Below are positions 19,701 to 27,864 of a stretch of DNA of 64,000 nucleotides, one piece after another. The translations under genes were made by a program, and so were the position numbers. Where the stretch lies: contig JAJCZX010000030.1 in assembly GCA_029262195.1 (NCBI GenBank), positions 623,615 to 687,614 of the forward strand, read 5' to 3'. Position 1 is the first letter of the stretch; every line of letters starts with the position of its first letter. The notes below the pieces were generated by a model. It was not told where the DNA came from. It saw only the letters and a list, made by a program, of their open reading frames with translations, and ran no database searches. The stretch is from Gemmatimonadota bacterium (GTDB lineage Bacteria; Gemmatimonadota; Gemmatimonadetes; Gemmatimonadales; GWC2-71-9).

Positions 19701-19873
19701 GTGCCGATGTGATGAAACGAGTTGCCGCTCCGATGGTCGGCGGGATGGTGTCAGCCACAGTTTTGACACTGGGGGTCATCCCAGCGATTTATCTGCTCTG
19801 GAGACGTTGGCAGGTAAAGCGGGGCTCACTTGTCGCGCCGAACGGATTTGAGCCCACATCCCCCGGGGGCTAA
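16724..19873 (+). CDS. cusA: CusA-type heavy-metal efflux RND pump (Cu(I)/Ag(I))
   Basis: A 1049-residue, 12-helix HME-RND proton antiporter of normal length. The helix-4 motif GGIAIAIGAMVDGAIVMIEN matches the monovalent-cation (CusA) subclass rather than the CzcA type. Methionines that form the CusA substrate site appear conserved: the Met in LFMPTT, in APLDMFET and in RIDMLATG. Family knowledge places it in the inner membrane, moving periplasmic or cytoplasmic Cu(I)/Ag(I) out through the adaptor and channel encoded just upstream. The kinase gene follows after six bases. Confidence 0.93.
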   Translation: MIAKVIEWSLRNRVLVLMITAAIAGVGVLSMLSTPIDAIPDLSDVQVIIQTDFREQGPDIVEDQVTYPIASEMLKVPGARVVRGYSFFGLSLVYIIFEDGTDIYWARSRVLEYMNGIRQALPPGVEPTLGPDATGVGWVLQYTLESEVLDLAELRTLQDWYIRYQLTAVPGVSEVASVGGFTKQYQVEVDPERLRAFGISASMVARAIGEHNVDIGARVLEMGGREYMIRGLGYLNDMSDIEQVAVGATSNGTPIRVADVATVQFGPAPRRGTADLNGQGEVVTGIVVMRYGSDALKTIDGIKRRVEDIQAGLPDGVTMRVVYDRSELIHHAIETLREKLIEESLIVALIAVFFLLHFRSALVAIVTLPLGILISFIVMKWIGVGANIMSLGGIAIAIGAMVDGAIVMIENMHKHLERDGGKSDRWDIVLASAKQVGPPLFFSLLIITFSFLPVFALEQQEGRLFKPLAFTKTFAMAGSALLSITLVPVLMGYLIRGKILPERRNPINRFLNWLYRPVITTILRVPKTVLLISLAVLTATIFPWKRLGSEFMPPLLEGSVLFMPTTVPGASIAQARAIMRYQDSVLATFPEIETVLGKGGRANTATDPAPLDMFETTIILKPQDEWRPGMTYNRLISELDEATSLPGVTNAWTMPIKGRIDMLATGVRTPVGVKIFGPNLDTLQSLGEEVERIIQQVPGTRSAFAERGVSGYYVDIDINRNTAARYGLNVGDVHQAIMATVGGLTAAVTVEGRERYAVNVRYPRELRDDVEQLRDVLVTTPSGTPIPLGQLAQIAVVSGPMAIKTENAFPVTIVFIDPGDRDIGGYVADAQAAVSSQLTLPPGYTLVWSGQFEFMQRVAQRLKVVVPITLGIIFFLLFLNFKSIAESLIVMLALPFSLIGGIWFLWFLGYNTSVAVWVGFIALAGVAAETGVVMVIYLDEAFHRLNLEGKMNTSADVADAVREGALERLRPVVMTVTAITAGLAPILWSTGAGADVMKRVAAPMVGGMVSATVLTLGVIPAIYLLWRRWQVKRGSLVAPNGFEPTSPGG

Positions 19874-19879
19874 CCATTA

Positions 19880-21634
19880 ATGGTAGAGGCTGCTACGAAC
19901 AAAGAAACGCGTTCGTCATTCGGACTACAATCGCAACTTGTTTTTCTCTTGCTCGCGTTCGGAGTTATTCCCGTGACACTGGCCATAACGGTAGGGTACG
20001 CGGTGAGCCGAGGCACCATCCTGGGGCAAAGTGAACTCGCGCTGGGCGAGTACGCCACGCGCCAGGCAGGCCACTTTGAAACCGAACTCGCCAGGCAGAG
20101 GCTGTTGCTCCGGACCATAACGGGGCAACTGACTAATCCGCTAAGCCGGGACCGAGATGAATTGGGGAAAACGCTGGAGGCCGGACTTGCCGACGACGGG
20201 GTGTTCGACGGGCTGCGACTCGTTACTCACTCCGGTACATTGGTCTCAGATGTCACGCTGGGAAACTCGGCTCCTCATTGGCCGGGCAACCTCCCCGCGA
20301 CCGACTGGACCGAAGACAACGTTTTCGTCCATCGAACCGACTCCCAGGTCATCGCTTACTTGATCGCGACTCCGGTAGTTTTGGCAGACGGAAGGGGGTG
20401 GCTGGAGGGACACGTGTCCGTTATCGATTTCAACCGACTCTTCGATATGAACCTTCACCCGATTGGTGGTGTGGAACAAGGTATTCTCAACGCACAGGGG
20501 CTCCCCATTGTCGTCTCCCACCCTCACTCGACGGAGGAGCTTCGCTCATTTCTGCAGCCGAGCGATGCGATGACTGATCACACCGCAGTGAGAAGCGGTG
20601 GAGCTATCTCAATAACCGCTCCGATCGCCGGTACCGACTGGAACCTGGTTGCGTTCTTGCCGCTTTCGATCGCCCTTAGCCCAATGCGCACGTTGATCAA
20701 GGCTTCAGCCATCGGGCTACTTGTTCTAACGGTTTTGATCGTGCTGGCGGCTCAATTGGTCTCGCGGGTGGTCACAACCCCTCTTAGAGACCTCGCCTTG
20801 GCCGCACTCGATTTCGGTACTACAAATTCGTACAAACCGATACGGCCGGGGACTGTTCGCGAGACGGCGACGCTTGTGCATTCATTTGATCGCATGGCAT
20901 CGGATCTCCTGTTTTCGCAAGAGCACATTGCCAAACTTCACGACAAAGAACTTGAACGAGCTCAACAACTTGCTACGGTTGGAGAACTGGCTTCGGGCAT
21001 AGCGCATGAAATCAGGAACCCTCTGACGGGCGTGTTGGGCGCGCTGGACCTTGCCGGTCGAAGTTTGCCGAAAGAAGACAATGCCCACCCTTTGATCGAA
21101 GAATCCAAGGCTCAGCTGAAACGAATTGACGACGCCACAAACCAGCTGCTTCAGTACGCACGGCCCCCGGACCTCCGCACGTTGCCTGTCGACTTAAACC
21201 TGGTTGTTCAGCGCGCGGTGGCAATTACTACGCCGCGGGCCGAGGCCGCCGGCGTATCCGTTCGGCACCCGCCCGCCCGAGAGACAGCTCAAGTAAACGC
21301 GGACCCGGAGTTGCTCGTGCAAGTTTTCGTTAACCTCATGCTCAACGGCATCCAGGCCGCAGGTGAAGGCGGACACCTTATCATCAAGGTGTCGCTGACC
21401 GGGAGCAACGTTGCAGTTACGATCTCCGACGATGGGCCGGGGATCCCTCCAGACAAGCGTTCGCAAATATTCAAACCATTCTACACCACGAAAAGTCAGG
21501 GTACCGGTCTCGGACTTCCGATATCAAACCAGATCGTAGCACGACACGGCGGAGAGTTAAGAGTTCTGGAGTCGCGAGATGGCGCCGCCGTATGCGTTGT
21601 TCTTCCCGCTTTAGAGGTAGAAGAAACGTCATGA
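19880..21634 (+). CDS. Membrane sensor histidine kinase, partner of the sigma-54 regulator
   Basis: A 584-residue kinase. Transmembrane segment 1 is at ~14-36 and a Cache-like periplasmic sensor spans ~40-270. Transmembrane segment 2 at ~275-297 is followed by a HAMP linker (VVTTPLRDLALAALDF). The HisKA box LASGIAHEIRNPL carries the phospho-accepting His ~376. The HATPase domain has N box VNLMLNGIQAA, G1 DDGPGIPP, and GTGLGLPISNQIV. The sensor domain would face the periplasm, where CusA-type pumps collect metal; metal sensing is an inference. The stop overlaps the regulator start (ATGA, 21631-21634). Confidence 0.92.
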   Translation: MVEAATNKETRSSFGLQSQLVFLLLAFGVIPVTLAITVGYAVSRGTILGQSELALGEYATRQAGHFETELARQRLLLRTITGQLTNPLSRDRDELGKTLEAGLADDGVFDGLRLVTHSGTLVSDVTLGNSAPHWPGNLPATDWTEDNVFVHRTDSQVIAYLIATPVVLADGRGWLEGHVSVIDFNRLFDMNLHPIGGVEQGILNAQGLPIVVSHPHSTEELRSFLQPSDAMTDHTAVRSGGAISITAPIAGTDWNLVAFLPLSIALSPMRTLIKASAIGLLVLTVLIVLAAQLVSRVVTTPLRDLALAALDFGTTNSYKPIRPGTVRETATLVHSFDRMASDLLFSQEHIAKLHDKELERAQQLATVGELASGIAHEIRNPLTGVLGALDLAGRSLPKEDNAHPLIEESKAQLKRIDDATNQLLQYARPPDLRTLPVDLNLVVQRAVAITTPRAEAAGVSVRHPPARETAQVNADPELLVQVFVNLMLNGIQAAGEGGHLIIKVSLTGSNVAVTISDDGPGIPPDKRSQIFKPFYTTKSQGTGLGLPISNQIVARHGGELRVLESRDGAAVCVVLPALEVEETS

Positions 21635-22998
21635 ACAACAAAAAAATACTGGTGGTGGACGACGAAAAGCTCATTGGCGTTTGGCTGGCGGCACACCTGA
21701 AAGAAGAAGGGTATCAAATAGAAATAGCCGAAACCGCCAACGCCGCCCGAGAATGTTTCGCCAATAACGCTCCTGACGCAGTGATCCTTGACCTCAAACT
21801 GCCCGACGGTTACGGCATGGAATTGCTGGCAGAGTTCATTGAATCGGATCCAGAGGTCGCGATCATTATGCTGAGCGCCCACGGCGACATCGGCACCGCT
21901 GTAGAAGCTGTAAAATTAGGCGCATACCATTTCCTCGAGAAACCACCAACACTCGAAGTTCTCGTTACAACTCTCGGAAAAGGGTTGGAGGCAAGGTCGT
22001 TAAAACGCACCGTTTCCGGCCTTCGCAAACAGGCCGGGTGGCGGTTCGCCAACGTCGAGGTCGTGGGACGTTCCAAAGAAATGAAACGTGTAGTCGAATT
22101 GATCGGCCGAGTCGCCGCCAGCGAATCGTCTACAGTATTGATTCGAGGAGAATCAGGAGTTGGAAAAGAAGTAGTTGCTCAGGCCATCCACGCTCAAAGC
22201 GAGAGAGCGGACTTTCCGTTCCTCGAAGTCAACTGCACTGCCCTTCCCGAGGGGCTCTTGGAATCAGAATTGTTCGGACACGAAAAAGGTTCGTTTACGG
22301 ATGCCAAAGAACGCAAAAGAGGGCTTCTAGAACTCGCGGACAGGGGCACAGTACTTTTGGATGAAATTGGTGACCTGCCCCCCTCCGCTCAAGCCAAGCT
22401 TCTCCGTTTCCTCGAAACTCGCAAATTCAAACGGGTCGGCGGAGTTCAAGACATTTCTGTCGATGTCAGGATCATCGCGTCGACTAACAGAGATCTCGAA
22501 GAGGCAATAGAAAGCGGGCAATTCAGAAACGACCTTTTCTATCGACTTAATGTCATTCCATTGATCATTCCACCCCTCAGAGACCGTCCGGAAGACGTCC
22601 GTCCGTTGGCGGAATACTTTCTGGACCAATTCAGTGTCTCAATGAGGCGGCCCAGACTCCGACTTTCCGTGGAAACATTGCCGGTTTTGGAACGTTATTC
22701 CTGGCCAGGTAATGTGCGCGAAGTAAAAAACGTCATCGAGAGGGCCCTTATCCTGGGTAGCGGTGAAGAAGTTAAACCAGAGGACTTGCCGGAGGGCTTG
22801 CAACCTGGGGCGCGCCCGATCCAGGTTGCAGTCGGATTCACGTTGCCGCCCGCGGGCGTTAACCTTCAGGACCTGGAACGCGATCTCCTCACCCAGGCGT
22901 TGGAACGGACCCGCGGCAACAAAACAAAAGCCGCGGCGTTGCTTAATCTTTCCCGGGATACACTGCGATACCGATTGGAAAAATTCGGACTGGGTTAA
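21631..22998 (+). CDS. NtrC-family sigma-54-dependent response regulator
   Basis: A 455-residue activator. The receiver domain carries acidic DD at 10-11 and the phosphorylation Asp 54 (VILDLKLPDG). The AAA+ domain has Walker A GESGVGKE (~173-180) and Walker B VLLDEIGDLPP. The sigma-54 contact loop reads GSFTDA (220-225) instead of the canonical GAFTGA. A Fis-type helix-turn-helix (NKTKAAALLNLSRDTLRYRL) closes the protein. The start is ATG 21631, overlapping the kinase stop; an earlier in-frame start inside the kinase gene would add 13 unlikely residues. It probably activates the upstream exporter operon from a -24/-12 promoter. Confidence 0.93.
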   Translation: MNNKKILVVDDEKLIGVWLAAHLKEEGYQIEIAETANAARECFANNAPDAVILDLKLPDGYGMELLAEFIESDPEVAIIMLSAHGDIGTAVEAVKLGAYHFLEKPPTLEVLVTTLGKGLEARSLKRTVSGLRKQAGWRFANVEVVGRSKEMKRVVELIGRVAASESSTVLIRGESGVGKEVVAQAIHAQSERADFPFLEVNCTALPEGLLESELFGHEKGSFTDAKERKRGLLELADRGTVLLDEIGDLPPSAQAKLLRFLETRKFKRVGGVQDISVDVRIIASTNRDLEEAIESGQFRNDLFYRLNVIPLIIPPLRDRPEDVRPLAEYFLDQFSVSMRRPRLRLSVETLPVLERYSWPGNVREVKNVIERALILGSGEEVKPEDLPEGLQPGARPIQVAVGFTLPPAGVNLQDLERDLLTQALERTRGNKTKAAALLNLSRDTLRYRLEKFGLG

Positions 22999-23075
22999 TA
23001 ACCCTTAGAGGCAAATGCCCCATGCTGGCGCGTCATGTGCCCCGCAACTAGCACCTCGTTTAGAAAAGCAGAAAG

Positions 23076-24086
23076 TCAGGACCGGAGAAAGAAACCTTCC
23101 TGGTACGGGTCTTTCGGGTCGAGCTGCAGCTCACTGCGTCCGGTAACGTAGGCCCGGCCCGTCACCTCCGGCACTACTCCGGGCACACCCGCGACATTTA
23201 CTTCTTCGTGGACACAAACATTAAACCTGGATCCGACAATACTTTCGATGGTTATACTCTCACCAACCTGGATATCACCACGCAGGAAGTGAATCGCTGC
23301 GCGACCACTCACGCCCGTACCTGTGGGTGAACGGTCCACCTCTCCGTCGGCAAACACGCAGACGTTGCGGCTGTGCACATCAGAACTGCCGGGACCAATC
23401 AGAATCGTCCCGTACAAGAAATTGAGATCATCTTCGCCGTTCGGGTGCTTCAATTCCACTTGGTCCATAACGGCGCGTTTTATGAGCATCCCAGTTCGAA
23501 TTATTTTTTGCGAATTGTTTTGGGTAAGCTCTACCCCGAGTTGCTCCGCATCAACGTAAGCATAAAAAGCTCCCCCGTATGCGATGTCGCAAACAACTGT
23601 CCCGATTTCACGAACCGCGATTTCGACTTCACTTCGAACGACAAACGACGGGACATTGCAAAACGAAACACGTTCGACCTCACTCCCGTTCATGTGGGCG
23701 CGCGCGGTTACGCGGCCGGCAGGAGTATCGATTCTTATCGCGCCAATATCCGCAGGGGAAAAGAGATCGTTTTCAATTCCCACCTTAACCAGGCCGATTA
23801 TTCCATGGCCGCACATAGTACTGAAGCCTTCGTTGTGCATAAACAACACACCAACATCTCCGTCGGGTGTGACGGGAGGGGTCAGAAGACAGCCATACAT
23901 ATCGGCGTGGCCCCTGGGCTCCCACATAAGAGCACGCCTGATGTGGTCTGTGTGTTCCAGGGCGTACCTGCGTTTGGCAAGAATCGTATCGCCAGATATT
24001 TCAGGGTAGCCGTCAACAATCACCCGGATAGGTTCTCCAGCGGTGTGAGCATCAATCGTATTTATGGTGGTCCAATCAGCTCTCAA
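23076..24086 (-). CDS. Trans-3-hydroxy-L-proline dehydratase (proline racemase superfamily)
   Basis: A 336-residue member of the proline racemase fold. The first catalytic site keeps Cys (MCGHG, Cys 92). The second site, Cys in racemases and epimerases, is Thr here (DRSPTGTG, Thr 255). That Cys/Thr pair is diagnostic of trans-3-hydroxy-L-proline dehydratase (EC 4.2.1.77), which forms delta-1-pyrroline-2-carboxylate in collagen or hydroxyproline catabolism. A pyrroline-2-carboxylate reductase would be the expected next step, but none is visible nearby. An AraC regulator is divergent beyond a 440-base gap. It converges with the sigma-54 regulator gene. Confidence 0.9.
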   Translation of the reverse strand: MRADWTTINTIDAHTAGEPIRVIVDGYPEISGDTILAKRRYALEHTDHIRRALMWEPRGHADMYGCLLTPPVTPDGDVGVLFMHNEGFSTMCGHGIIGLVKVGIENDLFSPADIGAIRIDTPAGRVTARAHMNGSEVERVSFCNVPSFVVRSEVEIAVREIGTVVCDIAYGGAFYAYVDAEQLGVELTQNNSQKIIRTGMLIKRAVMDQVELKHPNGEDDLNFLYGTILIGPGSSDVHSRNVCVFADGEVDRSPTGTGVSGRAAIHFLRGDIQVGESITIESIVGSRFNVCVHEEVNVAGVPGVVPEVTGRAYVTGRSELQLDPKDPYQEGFFLRS

Positions 24087-24525
24087 TACGCACCTCAGAA
24101 AGACATCAACGTTTTGAAATCAAAAACCCAAACTCGACCCTCACAAACGCCGCCAGAGGGTCGCCGGCGAAACCGTTCCTCCCCCAGCCAGACGGTACAT
24201 AGCCGGTAACTTCGGCAAAAAAGCCACGTCGCGAGTGGGTCTGGCCTCCAAACCCAGTGTGGCATTCCACGAAAAAACGAGGCCAGGATCGTAGCCGCCG
24301 TTTTCGGGTCCGCTGCTGCTGCTGCGACAGTCCCCACCACAATACTTCCCTCCCGTCTCGTCGATGCGAACGACCCCGGAATTTACCACATTGGACCCCA
24401 TGGACATATGGACATGAAAGCTGAACGCGTGGCTATTCCTGGTGGGCGATCCGGTTTTTACCTTTGCATATCATATTACAGAAAGATCAGACCATGACTC
24501 GAACATTGGGAGACTACAGGTTCAC
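24087..24525. other. 440-base intergenic region with a possible gene fragment on the minus strand
   Basis: No complete gene is evident. On the minus strand about 24141-24407 reads an 88-codon frame containing GLVFSWNATLGLEARPT and FLPKL, with alternating residues like an outer-membrane barrel strand. It could be a decayed remnant or chance. The region also holds the divergent promoters for the dehydratase and the AraC regulator and a short CTG/CTGCTG run near 24311. I see no strong palindrome. Confidence 0.3.
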
Positions 24526-25449
24526 ATGCGTGAAGTAGACGTCCTTGCTGAAGTGCTGAGAGCGGTGCGACTGCGCGGTACGGTGTATTTCCAGGGCGAG
24601 TTCGGCGCACCATGGGGGATGGATATTCCCTCGGGCCAGGTGGCCAACTTTCACGCCGTAGTTGATGGCGAATGCTGGCTAAACTCCGATGAACTAAACG
24701 TTGGCACCGCACTCAGAACCGGGGACATAGTCGTGTTCCCACATGGAACATCTCACGCCCTCCTCCACGGACCCGATGCTTCCGCAGTACCGGCCGGAGC
24801 TTTGTTGGGAGATGCGGTACATGGTGCTCCGGGTGAACCCCATTTTGGCGGCGCGGGCAAAACAACCAGAATAATATGCGGTCATTTTGAACTGGACCGT
24901 GAAAGCCGGCACCCGTTGCTCACTTCCCTGCCCCCTCTGATTCGAGTGAGGGAAAACGAAGTACATGACGGCAACTGGATGCGACAGGCCCTTGCGTTAG
25001 CCGCACAGGAAACCGGATCGGCGCAATCCGGTTCGCACGAAGTGGTGGACCGTCTGGCTGAAGTCCTTTTGATCCAGATGCTCAGGGCTCACACGGCCAA
25101 GCTGGGCGAACCCGTGGGCTTTCTCGCCGCGCTAAGCGACCCTGTGCTGGCCCGGGCGTTGCAGTCCCTTCATTCCGATCCGACCAGGCAGTGGACAGTC
25201 GACGCCCTATCTCGAACCGCCGGGCTTTCCCGCACCGCCCTTTCGGCGCGGTTTAGCGAGGTCATAGGCCTAAGTCCCATTCGCTACCTGACCGAGTGGA
25301 GGATGGCCCGGGCCAGGGAGCTACTGACCACTACAAATCTCACCCTGGCTCAGATAGCCGATCGAAGCGGTTATGATTCGCCGTTTTCATTCACGAAAGC
25401 GTTCAAGCGGGTGTACGGCACAGCCCCTGGAGCCCTGCGAGCGAGCTAG
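24526..25449 (+). CDS. AraC-family regulator with N-terminal cupin sensor
   Basis: A 307-residue regulator. The N-terminal ~1-170 is a cupin ligand-binding domain (GTVYFQGEFGAPWGMDIP, GDIVVFPHGTSHAL). The C-terminal ~100 residues carry two AraC helix-turn-helix units (VDALSRTAGLSRTALSARF and LAQIADRSGYDSPFSFTKAF). ATG 24526 gives the usual family start, and a GTG at 24442 would add 28 residues. It is divergent from the hydroxyproline dehydratase, which makes that gene a possible target; the ligand is unknown. Confidence 0.88.
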   Translation: MREVDVLAEVLRAVRLRGTVYFQGEFGAPWGMDIPSGQVANFHAVVDGECWLNSDELNVGTALRTGDIVVFPHGTSHALLHGPDASAVPAGALLGDAVHGAPGEPHFGGAGKTTRIICGHFELDRESRHPLLTSLPPLIRVRENEVHDGNWMRQALALAAQETGSAQSGSHEVVDRLAEVLLIQMLRAHTAKLGEPVGFLAALSDPVLARALQSLHSDPTRQWTVDALSRTAGLSRTALSARFSEVIGLSPIRYLTEWRMARARELLTTTNLTLAQIADRSGYDSPFSFTKAFKRVYGTAPGALRAS

Positions 25450-25482
25450 TCGCCCAAAATTCTGGCGAACTCCGCTGGACGT

Positions 25483-26628
25483 TTAGTGACAATAGGCTTC
25501 CAGGTTTTGTTCGAAAACATCGGTCAGCGTATTTCCAGCAGGTTGCCGAGATTGTGCAATGACCAACGTTGTGAAAAGGAATCGCTCGGGAAACATAAGT
25601 TCCACCGAGTGGAGTTGCATCGCCCCGGTTAAGTAAAATTGCTCTGCCTGCCGGGCGCGATATCTATTCTTAAGGCCTTCTGTGCTAACGATGCCTTTGT
25701 TAAAAAGTGCTGCCCAGCTCCCGTAATCGGCCGTACCCTCTTCCAATTCCATTATTGCCTCAGCCTCCTCGCAACTACCGGGAGTGCCGTCGTGTCTCGG
25801 CACTTCGAAACCATCGAGCAGATCATGGCGTTCGGCGCGACGCTGAAGGAAATCGATCCCCGCCGTACAGGCGGCCACCGAGTCGCCGCCCATCAACGCA
25901 ACCGTCGTTTCGTACAGAGCAGCCCTCTCGGCGATCATCGCAGTTTCAACTGCGGGACTATTGGAATAGCATGCTCTGACCTCCGAACGTGCCGGTTGAA
26001 AGTCCCAAACCGGCCAATCCCCACCGGGGCCCACCCACCGCGGCATTTGGACCTCGACGTGAAACGCCTCATGAATTGCTGTTGAAACCTTTAAAGCCGT
26101 CGAGATTTCGAACGGTAGGCCAACAACTTCGACGGGTACTATCACCGCGCTTGGCACACCCAGACCATCAAGCCATGCCACAACCCCTTGAGGCTGAGTC
26201 GATATCGCTACAAGAGGGTCAAGCGGTCCACCATTACCCAACCATGGAAAATGGTAACCATACAACCGCGTTAACAATTTTGGTTCCACCGGCTGTGCCG
26301 AAAAACCAAGTACTTCGCCCGCCTGGACCACGCCGAGGCAGTGGTTGCCCGCCTCCGAGTCCCCGGCATCGATGACAAACGCTCCTTGCTCAAATCCATA
26401 GTCGACCCAAACCGGCAAGCCCGGGCTGCTGGCCGAAATCAATCCGTCCAATAATCCCCTCGCTGCCGAATCCGCCCACAACTCAGCACACTCGGCCGAC
26501 GGCGCAACGGGCATCAAGCCTCCGCTCGGATCTGAGCGGGGATGAGGCGAACCGCATGAAATGATCAAAACAGATCCTGCGACCAATATGGAGAGAGGCT
26601 TACCCGTGTCCAATCTTGTTTTTTTCAT
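25483..26628 (-). CDS. Lipoprotein with HExxH zinc-protease motif, family not recognised
   Basis: A 381-residue predicted lipoprotein (lipobox IISCG at ~23-26). The motif HEAFH at residues 186-190 is followed about 105 residues later by ELEEGTADYGSW (294-305), where a Glu could be the third zinc ligand as in gluzincin-type peptidases. Cys residues at 219, 254 and 286 might form disulfides. I do not recognise a named family. The likely role is a periplasmic or surface metallopeptidase anchored to a membrane. It stands alone, convergent with the AraC gene. Confidence 0.7.
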   Translation of the reverse strand: MKKTRLDTGKPLSILVAGSVLIISCGSPHPRSDPSGGLMPVAPSAECAELWADSAARGLLDGLISASSPGLPVWVDYGFEQGAFVIDAGDSEAGNHCLGVVQAGEVLGFSAQPVEPKLLTRLYGYHFPWLGNGGPLDPLVAISTQPQGVVAWLDGLGVPSAVIVPVEVVGLPFEISTALKVSTAIHEAFHVEVQMPRWVGPGGDWPVWDFQPARSEVRACYSNSPAVETAMIAERAALYETTVALMGGDSVAACTAGIDFLQRRAERHDLLDGFEVPRHDGTPGSCEEAEAIMELEEGTADYGSWAALFNKGIVSTEGLKNRYRARQAEQFYLTGAMQLHSVELMFPERFLFTTLVIAQSRQPAGNTLTDVFEQNLEAYCH

Positions 26629-26753
26629 TTAATCCCCCGACGGGCTCCAGGACGGGCCGATGGCTTTGTCGTTTGACAGGACAATATACGTAGGGAAGCT
26701 CCGCCCGGCACCACCCGTCTGCCCATCGGTTGCAAGGGGTTCTTCTGCCGCGG

Positions 26754-27020
26754 CTACCAGATCTTCGCATTAGGCCAGCGGGCGAACAGGCCGAAATTGC
26801 CGACTACCACACCTCGCAGGAATGCTCCGTAGAACCCAAAGGGACGACCGGCCTCCAGAGAGGAGTTGATGGCCTCGGCGAGCCACGCCGCAGCATCCGG
26901 TCGAAGTAATCCCGTTACACCACTCATGATCAGCATCGCGCCGAAAAGCAAGCGCAATAGAGTCAGTAGTACGCCACCGACCACTTTGACTTTGCTCTTC
27001 TCCGCTACGTATTCATCCAT
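26754..27020 (-). CDS. Small membrane protein, resembles the N-terminal half of DoxX-type proteins
   Basis: 88 residues with two hydrophobic stretches (GGVLLTLLRLLFGAMLIMSG and FYGAFLRGVVVGNFGLFA). The pattern LRLxxGxxxxxxGxxxLLRP...PFGFYxxFLRGVV recalls DoxX/DoxD subunits, which are normally longer with four helices, so this may be a truncated relative. It starts one base after the stop of the upstream secreted-protein gene and is probably co-transcribed with it under PadR control. Confidence 0.6.
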   Translation of the reverse strand: MDEYVAEKSKVKVVGGVLLTLLRLLFGAMLIMSGVTGLLRPDAAAWLAEAINSSLEAGRPFGFYGAFLRGVVVGNFGLFARWPNAKIW

Positions 27021-27021
27021 A

Positions 27022-27819
27022 TCACATCTCCCAGACAGTGGTTCCGGCTGGCGTAGCGACTGTTAGCCGAACAATGTGCGGAGCGTTTTCGGTGAGCCAA
27101 AACGTTAAGGTTTGCCTCCCCTGCACTACCACGACTCGCAGGGCGTCTACCTCGCCCAGGTAACCCGCAGAGATCCTGTCAATTTCGTGCGCGACTGCTT
27201 CCACCTCCTGCACCGCGAGCGAAACTCCGGTGGGCCCGGCGCTCGTCATTCCGGTAGGCCTGAGATCATAAGAAGGAAACCGGACGGTTTCACCAGGCTG
27301 GAGATTCATCCCGACCAGGAGAATCCCTGCAAGTTGAAAATCGAATGCGGATTGAGGAGGTTCGGAAAAAACTAGAGCCTTCGATTCTGGACCGGTCGAC
27401 ATGAAACCGGCAATCTCGTCCGTACCATAGTCGGTGTGGCCCGACGCCGCGCCAGCAACAAAATGACTTCTGAGTGGAGACATGTCTTCTCGTTTCACCA
27501 TCTGCAGCTGCCGGTTGCGCAGCGCACCATCTGGGCCGAACGATCGCTGTATCCGCCGCAGGTGTTCCTGGTCGTCAATTTCCACCACATCCAAAGAATC
27601 CAACCACCTGCCTGACGGAGTCTTCCCGCCATCTGAGGCAACTCGAAAAACTTGCCATTCATTTGTGTACGATTCAATGTTGCGTCCCGTGACCGACGAA
27701 TCGCCCGGGTACACCAACCGTTCCTGAGCGTCAAGCACGGAGTTTCCGGCCGTCGAGAAATCCATCACAAGAACCGCGGCACCGACAACGGCCGCGTACC
27801 TAAGCTTTGCTAACCTCAT
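27022..27819 (-). CDS. Secreted protein of unknown function in a PadR-controlled operon
   Basis: 265 residues with a signal peptide (YAAVVGAAVLVMDFSTAG...DAQ). The mature part is beta-rich, with no family that I can name. It contains a repeat-like pattern of Asp/Arg-rich strands and ends TFWLTENAPHIVRLTVATPAG, reminiscent of DUF3108-type periplasmic proteins, though that is only a resemblance. Its start codon lies 10 bases from a dyad that matches the PadR palindrome next door. Divergent PadR control is therefore likely, together with the small membrane protein downstream. Confidence 0.65.
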   Translation of the reverse strand: MRLAKLRYAAVVGAAVLVMDFSTAGNSVLDAQERLVYPGDSSVTGRNIESYTNEWQVFRVASDGGKTPSGRWLDSLDVVEIDDQEHLRRIQRSFGPDGALRNRQLQMVKREDMSPLRSHFVAGAASGHTDYGTDEIAGFMSTGPESKALVFSEPPQSAFDFQLAGILLVGMNLQPGETVRFPSYDLRPTGMTSAGPTGVSLAVQEVEAVAHEIDRISAGYLGEVDALRVVVVQGRQTLTFWLTENAPHIVRLTVATPAGTTVWEM

Positions 27820-27829
27820 TTACACCTCC

Positions 27830-27850
27830 ATACATAGTATTTCTATGTAT
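27830..27850. promoter_or_regulatory. PadR operator 1 (minus-gene side)
   Basis: Arms ATACATAG and CTATGTAT are separated by TATTT, 10 bases upstream of the secreted-protein start. The arms are identical to the core of the second palindrome 14 bases away, so one regulator probably binds both. Confidence 0.7.
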
Positions 27851-27864
27851 ACTACCACCGGTTG

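Noticed and set aside
23373..24209. A 278-codon plus-strand frame
   Set aside because: It is the antisense shadow of the hydroxyproline dehydratase, which has all family motifs.
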